35,325 nt of DNA from Oligoflexia bacterium (GCA_015231955.1 JADGAN010000048.1:1-35325); one strand, 5' to 3'. Counted from the first letter of the stretch, positions 6,243 to 15,757 are shown. The notes: generated from the letters alone by a model not told the origin. Program-made: numbers and translations.

Positions 6243-8465
6243 TCAGAACTTTACTACACGTAGGGCCTTAATGAGTAGTGGATCTCCAATAATCCAAAGC
6301 AGATCACCGGATAAGAGATGGAGCGAGGAATCGGGATTCATGATTCGCTGGTTATTTCTCTCAAGGGCAATGACCAATCCTTTGATTCTTTCACATAGCT
6401 TACTTTCGTTTATTGATTGGTTGATAAAATCATCGCTTGGAAGGAGCAAAAGTGTGATTAACTCAAGGGAGTTTTTTTCGGGAGGAGCTTCGAGTGGTGA
6501 TTTTAGTGCTAAAACTTCGTTGGCGGCAATAAATTGCTCTTCTGTTCCAATGAAGATTAATTGTTCTTGGGAAGATAGCAGGTGGTTGCTGGTGTCCCCC
6601 ATCAAGGCACTGGTAAGACCGAAATTTTCTTTTAGATCGAATAAAGGGAGCTGTTTGCTGATTAAAATGGAGTCGGGTGATAGCGTGGATTGCAGCAGCT
6701 GTTCATTCCAGGGTGCAACTTCCAGGGAGGTAGCTTTTATTTTCAGCTTGGCCCGTTCATTCTCGCTAAGATTGATGAGGAAGTGATCCTCAATTTTTCT
6801 ATAGATAATTCTGGAGTAGGGGCCGAAAAAAAAGATAGCAATGGATGCCAGGATAACCAGTAAAACACCGGAGTAGGCCAATATTGAGGTGAAGTTACTG
6901 ACTACAAATCCTACGAGCGTAAGGCCAATTAAGAAGCGAACCAAGGAGGTGCCGAATTGCAGCCGCTGTAGTTGCTCGATGCTTTGTTGCTTATACTGAG
7001 CAATGTTTCGTGGGCCACCAAGCACCACTGCTCCTAAAAAAGGGGCGGATATAGTCAAGGCCATAAGGCAGGCAATGGCATCGACTAGTTTTTTATTATC
7101 GAGACTTAAGGTGGTTTTGATTTCTGGGATGATAAATCGCTGCAGAACCCAGGTGATGGCCACCACTAAAACGCTATTGAGGATCATTTTTATGCCATAC
7201 GCTTTCCAGAGTAGCGTAAGCGTACTCTCTTCTGAACGTGCATGAAGAGCTGCTTCATAGCGATGCAGCCACTCTTTTAGCTCCGATGGAAATTTTTGAT
7301 CAAGCCAGAAGGAGAGAGCATTGGAGTGTTGAAGAAGATAAGGCGTGGTCAAGGTGGTGATAGCAGAGACAGCGACTGCAATGGGGTAGAGAAAATCACT
7401 GGTGACTTTAAGATTTAAACCTAGCGTGGCAATGATGAAAGAGAATTCTCCGATTTGTGCTAGTCCCATTCCCGCTTGCACAGAGTTTTTAAGTCCTTGC
7501 CCTGAGACTAAAGCACCAATGGTGGTGCTAAGAAATTTTCCAGTAATCGTAAGTGCAGAAATAAGTAAAATGCTTCCTAAGTGTTCACTTAACACGAAAG
7601 GGTTGATGAGCATTCCGATGGAAACAAAAAAAATGGCAGAGAATAAATTTTTCACCGGAAGGATCAGCTGTTCAATGCGATGACCTTCTCTGGTTTCCGC
7701 CAAAATCGAACCCATGACAAAAGCACCAAGCGCTGGAGAAAAACCAACATTGTTGGCAATAATGACCATCATCAGACAAAGACCAATGGAGATAATCAGA
7801 GTGGTTTCATCGGTTAGAAAATTTCTAACTTTTCGAAGCAAAGTAGGGATTAGATAGATACCGAGCAGGAACCAAAGCAGTAAAAAAAAGATTAAGCGCA
7901 ACGAAGAAAAGAGCAAATCGCTGCCAGAAAGCGCCTGAGTGGCCGCTATAGAGGAGAGAAGCACAAGCAGTAAAATCGCAATGAGATCTTCAATGATTAA
8001 AACTCCAAAAACCAAAGAGACAAAATTTTTTCCTTTTAATCCCAGCTCCTCAACGGCACGAACAATGATCGTGGTGGAGGAGATGGAGAGAATTCCACCA
8101 AGAAAAAGTGCATCCATTTTTGACCAACCCAGAAACTGCCCTGTAAGGTAACCGATACCTAGCATGGAAAAAATTTCAAAGACTGCCGTAATGGATGCCC
8201 CCTTTCCCTCTTTTGCCAATTTTTTGAAGCTAAATTCGAGGCCTAGGCCAAAGAGCATAAAGATGACACCAATTTCGGCCCATATTGAAATATCTTGCAG
8301 ATCATGGACAGTGGGGTAAAAGGTAAATTGAGGACTTAACAGAAATCCTGCAACTAAATATCCCAAGACAACAGGTTGTTTTAATTTCTTGAAGAGGATG
8401 GCGATCACCGCCGCGGTTATAAGAATGATACCCAGGTCTTGAATGAGGTAGGAAAGATCATGCAT
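6243..8465 (-). CDS. CPA2-family monovalent cation/proton antiporter
   Basis: About 740 residues. Residues 1 to about 390 form a Kef/NhaP-type exchanger domain with around 12 hydrophobic helices and signatures such as PVVLGYLVAGFLLSP, GVIFMLFGLGLEFS, SSTTIIVRAVEELG, GVLIIEDLIAILLLVLL and FSPALGAFVMGSILAE. Several more helices follow at about 430-600. A soluble C-terminal region (about 620-740) resembles paired TrkA_C-type regulatory folds. The GxGxxG Rossmann fingerprint of KefB/KefC is not visible, so it is probably not a glutathione-gated Kef protein. It exchanges Na+ or K+ for H+ across the inner membrane. The ATG at 8465 is preferred: GGAG lies 5 nt upstream, inside the end of secA. A GTG at 8471 overlapping the secA stop is the alternative. 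The 2-nt gap to secA implies co-transcription. Confidence 0.88.
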   Translation of the reverse strand: MHDLSYLIQDLGIILITAAVIAILFKKLKQPVVLGYLVAGFLLSPQFTFYPTVHDLQDISIWAEIGVIFMLFGLGLEFSFKKLAKEGKGASITAVFEIFSMLGIGYLTGQFLGWSKMDALFLGGILSISSTTIIVRAVEELGLKGKNFVSLVFGVLIIEDLIAILLLVLLSSIAATQALSGSDLLFSSLRLIFFLLLWFLLGIYLIPTLLRKVRNFLTDETTLIISIGLCLMMVIIANNVGFSPALGAFVMGSILAETREGHRIEQLILPVKNLFSAIFFVSIGMLINPFVLSEHLGSILLISALTITGKFLSTTIGALVSGQGLKNSVQAGMGLAQIGEFSFIIATLGLNLKVTSDFLYPIAVAVSAITTLTTPYLLQHSNALSFWLDQKFPSELKEWLHRYEAALHARSEESTLTLLWKAYGIKMILNSVLVVAITWVLQRFIIPEIKTTLSLDNKKLVDAIACLMALTISAPFLGAVVLGGPRNIAQYKQQSIEQLQRLQFGTSLVRFLIGLTLVGFVVSNFTSILAYSGVLLVILASIAIFFFGPYSRIIYRKIEDHFLINLSENERAKLKIKATSLEVAPWNEQLLQSTLSPDSILISKQLPLFDLKENFGLTSALMGDTSNHLLSSQEQLIFIGTEEQFIAANEVLALKSPLEAPPEKNSLELITLLLLPSDDFINQSINESKLCERIKGLVIALERNNQRIMNPDSSLHLLSGDLLWIIGDPLLIKALRVVKF

Positions 8466-8467
8466 AA

Positions 8468-10825
8468 TCACTCCATCGCAAATACTGTAGCGACCACGGC
8501 CTTCTTGATCTCTATTTTCATCTGTTCAAAAAGCAGGTAGGATTCTCGTTTATAAGCAACCAGAGGATCTTGTTGGGCATAGGCCTTCAAGGAGACTCCT
8601 TCTTGAAGATGATCCACATTTAAGAGATGGTATCTCCAGTAGTGGTCAAGAATGCTAAGTAAAATTTCACGGAGAGCATTTTGTACGAGAGGGGGGGCGT
8701 AGCTTGAAAATTTTTTAGCTAACAGCTCTTGTGCTGTGGCCGTCAGGTATTCCATAACCCCGCCTTTATATCTTTTGTGGCATTCAAGCTCACTGATGCT
8801 GTGGTCGTTATGAAAAAACGCCTGGAATTGTTGGTTCATCTTTTCGAAGGGCCAACCCTCATTTGCTGTACTTGCTTTAGGCCTATACTCTTCTACAATC
8901 ATCGCCACCACATCTTCGATCATCTCTTGAAGGAGATCCATGTTGCCTTCACCACTTAAAATTTCTCTGCGCAAACTATAGATTGATTTTCGTTGCTCAT
9001 TCATGACATTGTCATAATCGAGTAAATGCTTTCGAATATTGAAATGATGAACTTCAACTTTTTTTTGTGTTTCGGCGATAGCTTTCGTTATCTTTCGATG
9101 CTCAAGAGGTCGCTTCTCCTCTAAATCCTCTGATCCTAAAGTACGCATGATATTTTTTACTTTATCGGGACTGAAAATCTTCATGAGATCATCTTCAAGA
9201 GAGATAAAAAATTTAGAACTCCCTGCATCCCCTTGGCGCCCAGATCTTCCTCTAAGCTGATGGTCAATACGACGCGATTCGTGTCTTTCTGTTCCCAGGA
9301 TATAAAGTCCTCCCAGCTGTACGGTTTCTGCGGTAAGTTTTATATCAGTACCTCTTCCCGCCATATTAGTAGCAATGGTCACTGCCGCTTTTTGACCAGC
9401 ATTACTAATAATCTTTGCCTCACGCTCATGGTGTTTAGCATTTAAAACTTCATGGGGAATTTGCAACTTATGGAGCCGCTCCGAGATTAACTCTGACGTT
9501 TCAATAGAGATAGTACCAACTAATACGGGTCTGCCTTTTTCGTAAAGCTCTTTGATCAGATTGACGACAGCGCTGTATTTCGTGTTTTTGTCCCTATAGA
9601 TAACATCCGCTAAATCTTCTCGAATCATGGGCAGATGGGGTGGTACCACAACAACCTCAAGCTTATAGATCTTACTAAACTCTTCCGCCTCGGTATCCGC
9701 CGTGCCAGTCATTCCGGCCAGTTTGCTGTAAAGTCTGAAATAATTTTGAAAAGTGATCGAAGCAAGCGTTTGATTTTCAGCTTTAACTTCTACTCCTTCT
9801 TTGGCCTCGATGGCCTGATGAAGGCCATCAGACCATCGTGAACTATCTTTTAATCGGCCGGTAAATTCATCGACAATAATGATTCGCCCCTCTTTCACCA
9901 CATAATCAACATTTTTTGAAAAGAGTGTCCACGCTCTTAGCGCCTGGTTTAAGTTTTGCAGTAGCAGAGCATGTTTGCTTTCAAAGAGGCCGTTAATATT
10001 CAACATCTCTTGGATGGCGATGATGCCTGCATCAGTTAAAACAGAAACTTTGTTTTTCAGGTCAACGCTATAGTGCTTATCTTTTTGAAGCTTAGGAATG
10101 ATTTCATTTACGAGTTGAGAAAGCTTGCTATCTCCCTCTCCTTGGCCTGAAATCACCAGAGGGGTTCTCGCCTCATCAATCAAAATAGAATCCACTTCAT
10201 CCACAATGCAATAGTGGTGTCCTCTTTGGACATAATCATGAAGGGCAAATTTCATATTATCGCGAAGATAATCAAAGGCGAACTCATTGTTGGTTCCATA
10301 GACGATGTCGGAATTATAGGCGATTTTCCTCGCCTCATCTGGCATCTCGGCGACGATAACGCCAACGGAAAGGCCCAGCCAATTATAAATTGCTCCCATC
10401 CATTTTGCGTCTCGAGTCGCCAAATAGTCGTTAACAGTAACCAGGTGTACTCCTTTTCCCGATAAGGCATTAAGATACAGGGGAAGAGTAGCACAAAGGG
10501 TTTTTCCTTCACCTGTCTTCATCTCAGCGATTTTTCCCTGATGTAAAACGATGCCTCCTAAAATTTGCACATCAAAAGGCCTCATGCCCAAGACTCGCAC
10601 GGAGGCCTCTCTTACAGTTGCAAAGGCCTCTGGTAAGAGTTCCTCGAGTTTTTTTCCATGGGCCAAGAGCTCTTTTAGTTTGGGCGTTTGCGATTTGAGC
10701 TCCTCATCAGACAGGGACTGCATCTTGGATTCAAGTTTATTAATCTTATCTAGTAGCGGTTTTAGTGCACTCATATCGCGTTCGCTTTGAGTGCTAAAAA
10801 TAGTCTTCATGATTTTTACTAACAT
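8468..10825 (-). CDS. secA: Preprotein translocase ATPase SecA, short form without the C-terminal metal-binding tail
   Basis: A 785-residue protein that drives export of unfolded preproteins through SecYEG. Motifs in order: MKTGEGKT Walker A (102-109); VDEVDSILIDEARTPL Walker B and Sec signature (208-223); GTISIETSE; ATNMAGRGTDIKL; and LRGRSGRQGDAGSSKFFISLEDD of the second ATPase domain. The wing/scaffold region ends with HLLNVDHLQEGVSLKAYAQQ. It stops at about the end of the helical scaffold, lacking the linker and CxCx8C(H/C) zinc tail of E. coli SecA (901 residues), so SecB or ribosome docking by that tail is absent. The ATG at 10825 has GGAG with a 5-nt spacer. It is probably the housekeeping SecA, but a second SecA (SecA2-like) cannot be excluded without the rest of the genome. 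Confidence 0.93.
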   Translation of the reverse strand: MLVKIMKTIFSTQSERDMSALKPLLDKINKLESKMQSLSDEELKSQTPKLKELLAHGKKLEELLPEAFATVREASVRVLGMRPFDVQILGGIVLHQGKIAEMKTGEGKTLCATLPLYLNALSGKGVHLVTVNDYLATRDAKWMGAIYNWLGLSVGVIVAEMPDEARKIAYNSDIVYGTNNEFAFDYLRDNMKFALHDYVQRGHHYCIVDEVDSILIDEARTPLVISGQGEGDSKLSQLVNEIIPKLQKDKHYSVDLKNKVSVLTDAGIIAIQEMLNINGLFESKHALLLQNLNQALRAWTLFSKNVDYVVKEGRIIIVDEFTGRLKDSSRWSDGLHQAIEAKEGVEVKAENQTLASITFQNYFRLYSKLAGMTGTADTEAEEFSKIYKLEVVVVPPHLPMIREDLADVIYRDKNTKYSAVVNLIKELYEKGRPVLVGTISIETSELISERLHKLQIPHEVLNAKHHEREAKIISNAGQKAAVTIATNMAGRGTDIKLTAETVQLGGLYILGTERHESRRIDHQLRGRSGRQGDAGSSKFFISLEDDLMKIFSPDKVKNIMRTLGSEDLEEKRPLEHRKITKAIAETQKKVEVHHFNIRKHLLDYDNVMNEQRKSIYSLRREILSGEGNMDLLQEMIEDVVAMIVEEYRPKASTANEGWPFEKMNQQFQAFFHNDHSISELECHKRYKGGVMEYLTATAQELLAKKFSSYAPPLVQNALREILLSILDHYWRYHLLNVDHLQEGVSLKAYAQQDPLVAYKRESYLLFEQMKIEIKKAVVATVFAME

Positions 10826-10857
10826 TTTTACTCCAAAAAAATAAAGGAATGATTAAC

Positions 10858-11217
10858 TTATTTTACAAGAAAAAGTTTTCTACCATTTTTTGGAGGTGCT
10901 CTGCCGGAAGGCGCATGTGGGAAGGTGTGATCGAGAAGGGAAACTACTTCCCTTTGATGAAGGTACTGAGAAAAATTATTTTGAATCTCTTGCTGATTTT
11001 CTTTGGACAAATAATTTTTGTTAAAGCTATTAACTATTTCAGAGATCGTTTTGCTTTTGTCTTCTTTTAGTACACTGGATGAAACTGTAAAAACAGAGTG
11101 ATTATCCTCTATGATTTGTGTAGCGTTGGCCGCCCCCTGTCCTATGCTTTGAGAGACATGGCAGCAAATAAAGACCAAGATTGTGTAAAGGGATAGTTGT
11201 TTGATCGTATTCGTCAT
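10858..11217 (-). CDS. Small exported protein of unknown function upstream of secA
   Basis: 119 residues. The first 26 (MTNTIKQLS, then a hydrophobic run LYTILVFICCHV, ending near SIGQGAA) look like a Sec signal peptide. The remainder is short, polar and Asn/Gln/Ser rich, with a basic Pro-containing tail (GRAPPKNGRK). No family is recognised. It lies 32 bp upstream of secA on the same strand, so it may be the first gene of the secA-antiporter transcript. The start codon has no convincing Shine-Dalgarno sequence. A TTGACA (minus strand, 11251-11246) lies upstream, but no well-spaced -10 box fits between it and the start. Confidence 0.55.
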   Translation of the reverse strand: MTNTIKQLSLYTILVFICCHVSQSIGQGAANATQIIEDNHSVFTVSSSVLKEDKSKTISEIVNSFNKNYLSKENQQEIQNNFSQYLHQREVVSLLDHTFPHAPSGRAPPKNGRKLFLVK

Positions 11218-11414
11218 TATTTAAGGATGGGGCATATCTTCATAATGTCAAGCTTTGGAACATTGGAACTTACTTGCCTCGTGTGGTTGACATCTCCACA
11301 CTGTTTTCTCTTCTTCAGCAGTTGTGATTTCATGATTTTACTTAATTTGCTTCGAGATTTTTTTAGCGATGTTATAATTCTGCTGGCAAGTTTTAAGTAA
11401 AAATTTCAACAAGG
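11218..11414. promoter_or_regulatory. Divergent intergenic region with a hairpin and a candidate -10 box
   Basis: This region separates the leftward secA unit from the rightward protease gene. For the plus strand, TATAAT at 11373-11378 is a perfect -10 hexamer. The best upstream match, TTGCTT at 11347-11352, leaves a 20-bp spacer, longer than ideal. A perfect 6-bp stem GTGTGG (11281-11286) / CCACAC (11296-11301) with a 9-base loop sits in the middle and could be an operator or a terminator for unlisted transcription. TTGGAACATTGGAAC near 11255 is a short direct repeat. No gene is credible here. Confidence 0.3.
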
Positions 11415-12548
11415 ATGAAAATGATGTTTCTTCTCGCTCTTTTACTCTTTATGAGTAACTCCATGCTACTTGCCTATGGTGGCGAGGAGCTTGAAAAGGG
11501 GGGCCACACCTCTCCACTCAAAAAATGGACATGGATTCAATACTCTTTTACAGATAATGAACTGCAATCTGGAAGTTTTAGCGATCTTGCTAAATTAACC
11601 GCAGCAGAGGGCCTGGTTTCAAATCAGATTGCCTTCCACTCTCTTATTGATACTCGAACCATGGGTTCCTATAAGATCACCATTCAAGGTGATCCCAAAA
11701 AAAATCATGCACTCTTTGATAGAATTCCTAATCAGGATATGAGTCAACCCTCGGTTTTAAAAAACTTTATTCAAGAGGTGGCCACAAGTGATCCCGCAGA
11801 AAAGTATGGACTCATCCTCGGAGGCCATGGTTGTGGGTGGTTGTTTACGGCGGAAGAGAATCGCCCACTCTTCATTCAAGAGGTGGCCAGTGCTATTCGC
11901 GAATCGGGGGTGCACTTCGAAGTTGTTAGTTTTGATAGTTGCTTAATGTCTACCATGGAGAGTGTGGCCGAGCTGAGTGGACTTAGTAATTTTGTGACTG
12001 CTACCGAAAATTATTGTCCTTGGAATGGAGTGATTTCAGAAAAATTTTTAAACCTCTTTGATCAGCATAATACCCAAGAGGCGCTTTACGGTGTTTGTGA
12101 GAAGTTCGTGCAGATGAACACCACCACTTATGCTGATCCTTCTGATCCACGTAAACTTGCTGGACCCGACGCTTGTGATCTCAATGTTTGGGATCCTGCT
12201 AAAGTAAAAGATCTTTACCACTATCTTCAAGAGCAGTATCAGCTTAAGAAGATTGCTCCAGAGTACCAAAAAGATTTTGCCATCGATCCTAGTTGGCCTG
12301 CGATCTACGATCTCTATTCGATTGTATGGCCTTCTTTGCAAGCACCAGGTGAGCAACAAGAGTTCCAGCGTCGTTTTGCGGATGCGCTCATTCATCGATC
12401 GGCATCGAAAGATACTCCCGATACTTTTCATGGTTTAGGGATTGTTAAATGGCCAATTGAAGAAAACGAAGAGAACCGTTGGCCATTCTCTCCCACTTAT
12501 TTAAAAGGAACTCATTATCCCAATCCCTTCCTACCCGAGCATCGATAG
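11415..12548 (+). CDS. Secreted clostripain-family (C11) cysteine protease
   Basis: A 377-residue protein of the caspase/gingipain-like CD clan. The catalytic His is H138 in GLILGGHGCGW and the catalytic Cys is C176 in VVSFDSCLMSTMES, matching the GHG...FDxCLM pattern of clostripains. Such enzymes usually cleave after Arg or Lys. An N-terminal hydrophobic segment (FLLALLLFMSNSMLLAYG) is a signal peptide, so it acts in the periplasm or outside. The start is ambiguous. ATG 11415 keeps a Lys in the n-region, but AAGGA (11411-11415) is correctly spaced for ATG 11421, which would remove two residues. It is a single-gene unit. A weak CCTAT/ATAGG hairpin follows near 12558. In a predatory or secretome-rich bacterium it would be a prey- or host-degrading exoenzyme; that role is inferred. 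Confidence 0.85.
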   Translation: MKMMFLLALLLFMSNSMLLAYGGEELEKGGHTSPLKKWTWIQYSFTDNELQSGSFSDLAKLTAAEGLVSNQIAFHSLIDTRTMGSYKITIQGDPKKNHALFDRIPNQDMSQPSVLKNFIQEVATSDPAEKYGLILGGHGCGWLFTAEENRPLFIQEVASAIRESGVHFEVVSFDSCLMSTMESVAELSGLSNFVTATENYCPWNGVISEKFLNLFDQHNTQEALYGVCEKFVQMNTTTYADPSDPRKLAGPDACDLNVWDPAKVKDLYHYLQEQYQLKKIAPEYQKDFAIDPSWPAIYDLYSIVWPSLQAPGEQQEFQRRFADALIHRSASKDTPDTFHGLGIVKWPIEENEENRWPFSPTYLKGTHYPNPFLPEHR

Positions 12549-12652
12549 ATATCTTGTCCTATGGATCGATAGGCAAAAATAATTCAAAACGCTGTAAGTG
12601 AAGTGATATAGGTGAAATGAAGACCGAACCTTATCTCTTCTAAGGAGCGTTT

Positions 12653-13807
12653 ATGAAGTTTATCCCTTTTTCACTCTTTCTGCTCATGATCTTTTCTCTC
12701 TTAAGTTTCTCTTGCACTAAAAAAAGTGCGGACACCATTGTCATTGGCAATTACGGCTCACTCACGGGCAGTGAGGCCACCTTTGGACTAAGTACTCGCG
12801 ATGGCATTCAGCTAGCGATTGACGAGTTTAACAGTGCTGGCGGTTTGAATGGAAAAAAGCTGGAACTAAAGGTTTACGATAACCAAGGGAAGCCGGAAGA
12901 GGCGCGCTTATCGGTCGAGAAGTTAATTAATGTGGATAAAGTGGTGGCCCTCTTAGGGGAGGTTGCCTCTACGCGCTCGCTGGCCGCTGCTCCGGTGGCC
13001 CAGCAATACAAGGTGCCGATGATTACCCCGAGTTCGACCAATCCTGAAGTGACAAAAAAGGGGAATTTTATTTTCCGCACCTGTTTTATCGATCCCTTTC
13101 AAGGGCAGGTGATGGCCAAGTTTGCAGTGAATAGTCTTAAACTCAAACGAGGGGCGATTTTACGAGATAATAAATCGGATTATAGCATGGGCCTTGCCGA
13201 TTATTTTACCAAGACGCTAACGGAGCTTGGTGGAACGGTGATTGCGGATGAGAAGTACGCTTCAGGGGATTCCGATTTTAAAGCACAGCTCACTTCGCTT
13301 CGTGAAAAGCATCCCGACTTTATCTTTATTCCAGGCTACTATACGGAGGTGGGGCTGATTGCAAGACAGGCGCGTGAACTAGGAATCTCTAGCATGCTTT
13401 TAGGTGGAGATGGTTGGGACTCCCCTAAGCTTATCGAGATTGGTGGAACCGCCCTCGATGGCAGTTACTTTTCCAACCATTACACCGCTGAAGATAAGCG
13501 TCCAGAGGTGCAAGAGTTCATTACCAAGTTTAAAAATAAGTATAACGTTGCTCCAGATGGACTAGCGGCCGCTGGTTACGATGCTGCTCAAATCCTCTTA
13601 GCAGCGATGAAGCGGGCAAAATCGCTTGAGGGTGACGATCTTCGCTTGGCCATTGCTGCCACCACTAATCATCCTGGAGTTACTGGGATGATTACCATCA
13701 ATAGCGAGCGTGATGCTGTCAAATCTGCCGTGGTCTTAAGAGTCTCCACTGCGGGGAGTGCTACTGGTGGAGGAGAGTTTAAATTTGTAGAATCGGTGCA
13801 TCCCTAA
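12653..13807 (+). CDS. livK: Branched-chain amino-acid type ABC transporter, substrate-binding lipoprotein
   Basis: 384 residues. The signal peptide ends in a lipobox (LSFSC, Cys21), so the protein is a lipoprotein and not freely periplasmic as E. coli LivK is. The mature part is a type I periplasmic-binding fold (Peripla_BP_6): IVIGNYGSLTGSEATFG at the N terminus, GIQLAIDEFNSAGGLNGKKL, VVALLGEVASTRSLAAAPVA, and a late AAGYDAAQILLAAMKRA helix. These features place it with the LivJ/LivK and HAAT amide/branched-chain amino-acid receptors. The exact ligand is not determinable. AAGGAG is well placed before the ATG. Its TAA overlaps the livH start by one base (TAATG), showing translational coupling in a five-gene operon. 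Confidence 0.93.
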   Translation: MKFIPFSLFLLMIFSLLSFSCTKKSADTIVIGNYGSLTGSEATFGLSTRDGIQLAIDEFNSAGGLNGKKLELKVYDNQGKPEEARLSVEKLINVDKVVALLGEVASTRSLAAAPVAQQYKVPMITPSSTNPEVTKKGNFIFRTCFIDPFQGQVMAKFAVNSLKLKRGAILRDNKSDYSMGLADYFTKTLTELGGTVIADEKYASGDSDFKAQLTSLREKHPDFIFIPGYYTEVGLIARQARELGISSMLLGGDGWDSPKLIEIGGTALDGSYFSNHYTAEDKRPEVQEFITKFKNKYNVAPDGLAAAGYDAAQILLAAMKRAKSLEGDDLRLAIAATTNHPGVTGMITINSERDAVKSAVVLRVSTAGSATGGGEFKFVESVHP

Positions 13808-14736
13808 TGAGTGAATTTATCCAGCACACGATTAACGGACTATCTTTGGGAAGTATTTACGCACTAGTGGCCTTGGGTTACACCATGGTCTTTGGGGTGT
13901 TGCAGTTGATTAACTTTGCCCATGGCGATCTCTTTATGATGGGGGCCTTTATTGGTTTCTATTTTATTCGCTTGATCCACTTCTTCTTTGGCCACGACTC
14001 CTCATCACTCTCATCACCCTCGGGAGTACTCTTTTCCATGACGGTGATTGTGGTGTCGATGCTAGGAACGGCCCTCCTGGGAATGGTGATGGAGCGTTTG
14101 GCGTATAGGCCCTTAAGAAAATCCCCGCGGATTAATCTTCTGATCACCGCCATTGGGGTCTCTTTGTTTTTAGAGTATGGAGGGCAACTCCTCTTTGGTG
14201 CAAGTCCAGAGTTTTTTCCCACCATCCTCTCCAAGCAGGCGATTGCACTCCCTGGAGGAGTCATCCTTGATAGCACACAAGTGTTGATCTTTTCCACCGC
14301 AGTGGTGCTGATGCTGCTCTTGCATTTTTTAGTTTTTAAGACGCAATTTGGTCGCTCCATGCGGGCCATCAGTCACAGTTTGGAGCATGCAAGTCTCATT
14401 GGGATTAATGTCAATAAAGTGATCATGATCACCTTTATGATCTCGAGTGCACTCGCTGGAGCTGCAGGGGTGATGTATAGCATCTCCTATCCGAAAATCG
14501 ATCCGCTGATGGGACTCTTGCCTGGGCTTAAGGCGTTTGTCGCTGCAGTCTTGGGAGGAATTGGAAATATCAAAGGTGCACTTTTGGGAGCAACTCTTCT
14601 CGGTCTAGCAGAAACTTACGTTGCAGGTTACATCAGTAGCTCCTATAGAGATGCGCTGGCCTTTTTGGTGTTAATTGTGGTGCTACTGCTTAGGCCTTCT
14701 GGAATTTTAGGGAGTAAGAAAATTGAAAAAGTTTAA
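13807..14736 (+). CDS. livH: Branched-chain amino-acid ABC transporter, permease LivH
   Basis: 309 residues, a polytopic inner-membrane permease of the BPD_transp_2 family. Family landmarks are INGLSLGSIYALVALGYTMV and GVLQLINFAHGDLFMMGAF near the N terminus, MERLAYRPLRKSPRINLLI in the first cytoplasmic loop, FGRSMRAIS in the ATPase-contacting loop, and AFVAAVLGGIGNIKGALLGA in the C-terminal half. About eight membrane helices are visible. It pairs with LivM to form the channel. The first ATG overlaps the livK stop. A short Ser/Asp/His-rich extramembrane loop (around residues 63-74, HDSSSLSSPS) is less conserved than the rest. Confidence 0.93.
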   Translation: MSEFIQHTINGLSLGSIYALVALGYTMVFGVLQLINFAHGDLFMMGAFIGFYFIRLIHFFFGHDSSSLSSPSGVLFSMTVIVVSMLGTALLGMVMERLAYRPLRKSPRINLLITAIGVSLFLEYGGQLLFGASPEFFPTILSKQAIALPGGVILDSTQVLIFSTAVVLMLLLHFLVFKTQFGRSMRAISHSLEHASLIGINVNKVIMITFMISSALAGAAGVMYSISYPKIDPLMGLLPGLKAFVAAVLGGIGNIKGALLGATLLGLAETYVAGYISSSYRDALAFLVLIVVLLLRPSGILGSKKIEKV

Positions 14737-15757
14737 GTTTCGGTTTAGTCAGATCAACCCTACCTTGTTACTGATGTTGGCCTTTATTGCCATCGGCTGT
14801 ATCCTTAACATGCTCTTTACCATGAGCTTTGATGTGCTAAACGATTTTCATCAAATCTCTTTTTTAAAACCGATGCGTGAACAATCCTTGATTAGTCCCT
14901 ATTACTATTCGGTGCTTTTACTCTTAGGCATCAACATTATCCTCTCCACTTCGCTTGCGCTCTTAAATGGTTTTACCGGGCTTTTTACCATGGGACATGC
15001 AGGCTTTATGGCGATTGGTGCTTACACTGCCGCCTATGTGGTAAAAAGCTACCTGCCTACCGCTGCCCCCATGCTACAGCTGTTTACGGCCTTGGCCGTG
15101 GGTTCACTCAGCGCTTCGCTTTTTGGTCTTTGCATTGGATTTGCAGGGCTGCGCTTAAGTGGTGACTACCTGGGAATGGTGACGCTCGGATTTTCTGAAA
15201 TTATTCGCGTCTCCCTCTTAAATATCGAAGCGGTGGGTGGTGCTCGCGGGATGACCGATATCCCTCAATTTATTAATCTAGGGATGGTTACGCTGATCGC
15301 CTTAATTGTGATTATTTTAGTCAAACGTATTCGGGATGGCCGCTTTGGACGGGCCATGTTTGCGGTGAAAGAGAATGAGATGGCGGCAAACCTTATCGGC
15401 ATCAATCCCTTGGAGGTTAAGGTGCGTGCCTTTGTTTTAAGTAGTGCGCTTGCCGGGGTGGCGGGAGTCTGCTTTGCCTTTTCCGAAGGTTACTTAAGCA
15501 CGCAAACGTTTACCTTTGTTAAGAGTTTTGAAATTATTGCCATGAATGTGATTGGTGGACTTGGTAGTCTTTCGGGTGCCATTTTAGGAGGGGCCATGCT
15601 TTCGCTGCTTCCAGAGGTGCTGCGGAAAGTGCAGGACTTTACTGGCGTTGATATAAGAATGGTTCTTTATGCACTCACGATGATTCTTATTATGATTTTA
15701 AGGCCCAAAGGACTTTTAGGCCAAAAGGAGTGGAAATGGCTTTCATCGCCGAATTAA
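14723..15757 (+). CDS. livM: Branched-chain amino-acid ABC transporter, permease LivM
   Basis: 344 residues, the second permease subunit. Landmarks are SLALLNGFTGLFTMGHAGFMAIGAYTAA-type residues, LRLSGDYLGMVTLGFSEIIR, GRFGRAMFAVKENEMAANLIG in the coupling loop, and IAMNVIGGLGSLSGAILGG near the end. The start is a TTG at 14723 with GGAG (14711-14714) at 8 nt. It overlaps the 3' end of livH by 14 nt. No ATG occurs in frame until about 50 bp later, inside the first membrane helix, so the TTG is the better choice. An unusual start together with overlap suggests coupled, modulated translation within the operon. Confidence 0.92.
   Translation: MKKFKFRFSQINPTLLLMLAFIAIGCILNMLFTMSFDVLNDFHQISFLKPMREQSLISPYYYSVLLLLGINIILSTSLALLNGFTGLFTMGHAGFMAIGAYTAAYVVKSYLPTAAPMLQLFTALAVGSLSASLFGLCIGFAGLRLSGDYLGMVTLGFSEIIRVSLLNIEAVGGARGMTDIPQFINLGMVTLIALIVIILVKRIRDGRFGRAMFAVKENEMAANLIGINPLEVKVRAFVLSSALAGVAGVCFAFSEGYLSTQTFTFVKSFEIIAMNVIGGLGSLSGAILGGAMLSLLPEVLRKVQDFTGVDIRMVLYALTMILIMILRPKGLLGQKEWKWLSSPN

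Noticed and set aside
6271-6786. 171-codon plus-strand frame inside the antiporter gene
   Set aside because: It is antisense to a clear CPA2 antiporter, has Ser/Arg-rich composition typical of complement frames, and has no recognisable domain.
12048-12431. 127-codon minus-strand frame inside the clostripain gene
   Set aside because: Antisense shadow of a gene with intact catalytic motifs; no ribosome-binding site or family resemblance.
13959-14369. 136-codon minus-strand frame opposite livH
   Set aside because: Lies fully within the conserved livH coding region and shows no domain of its own.
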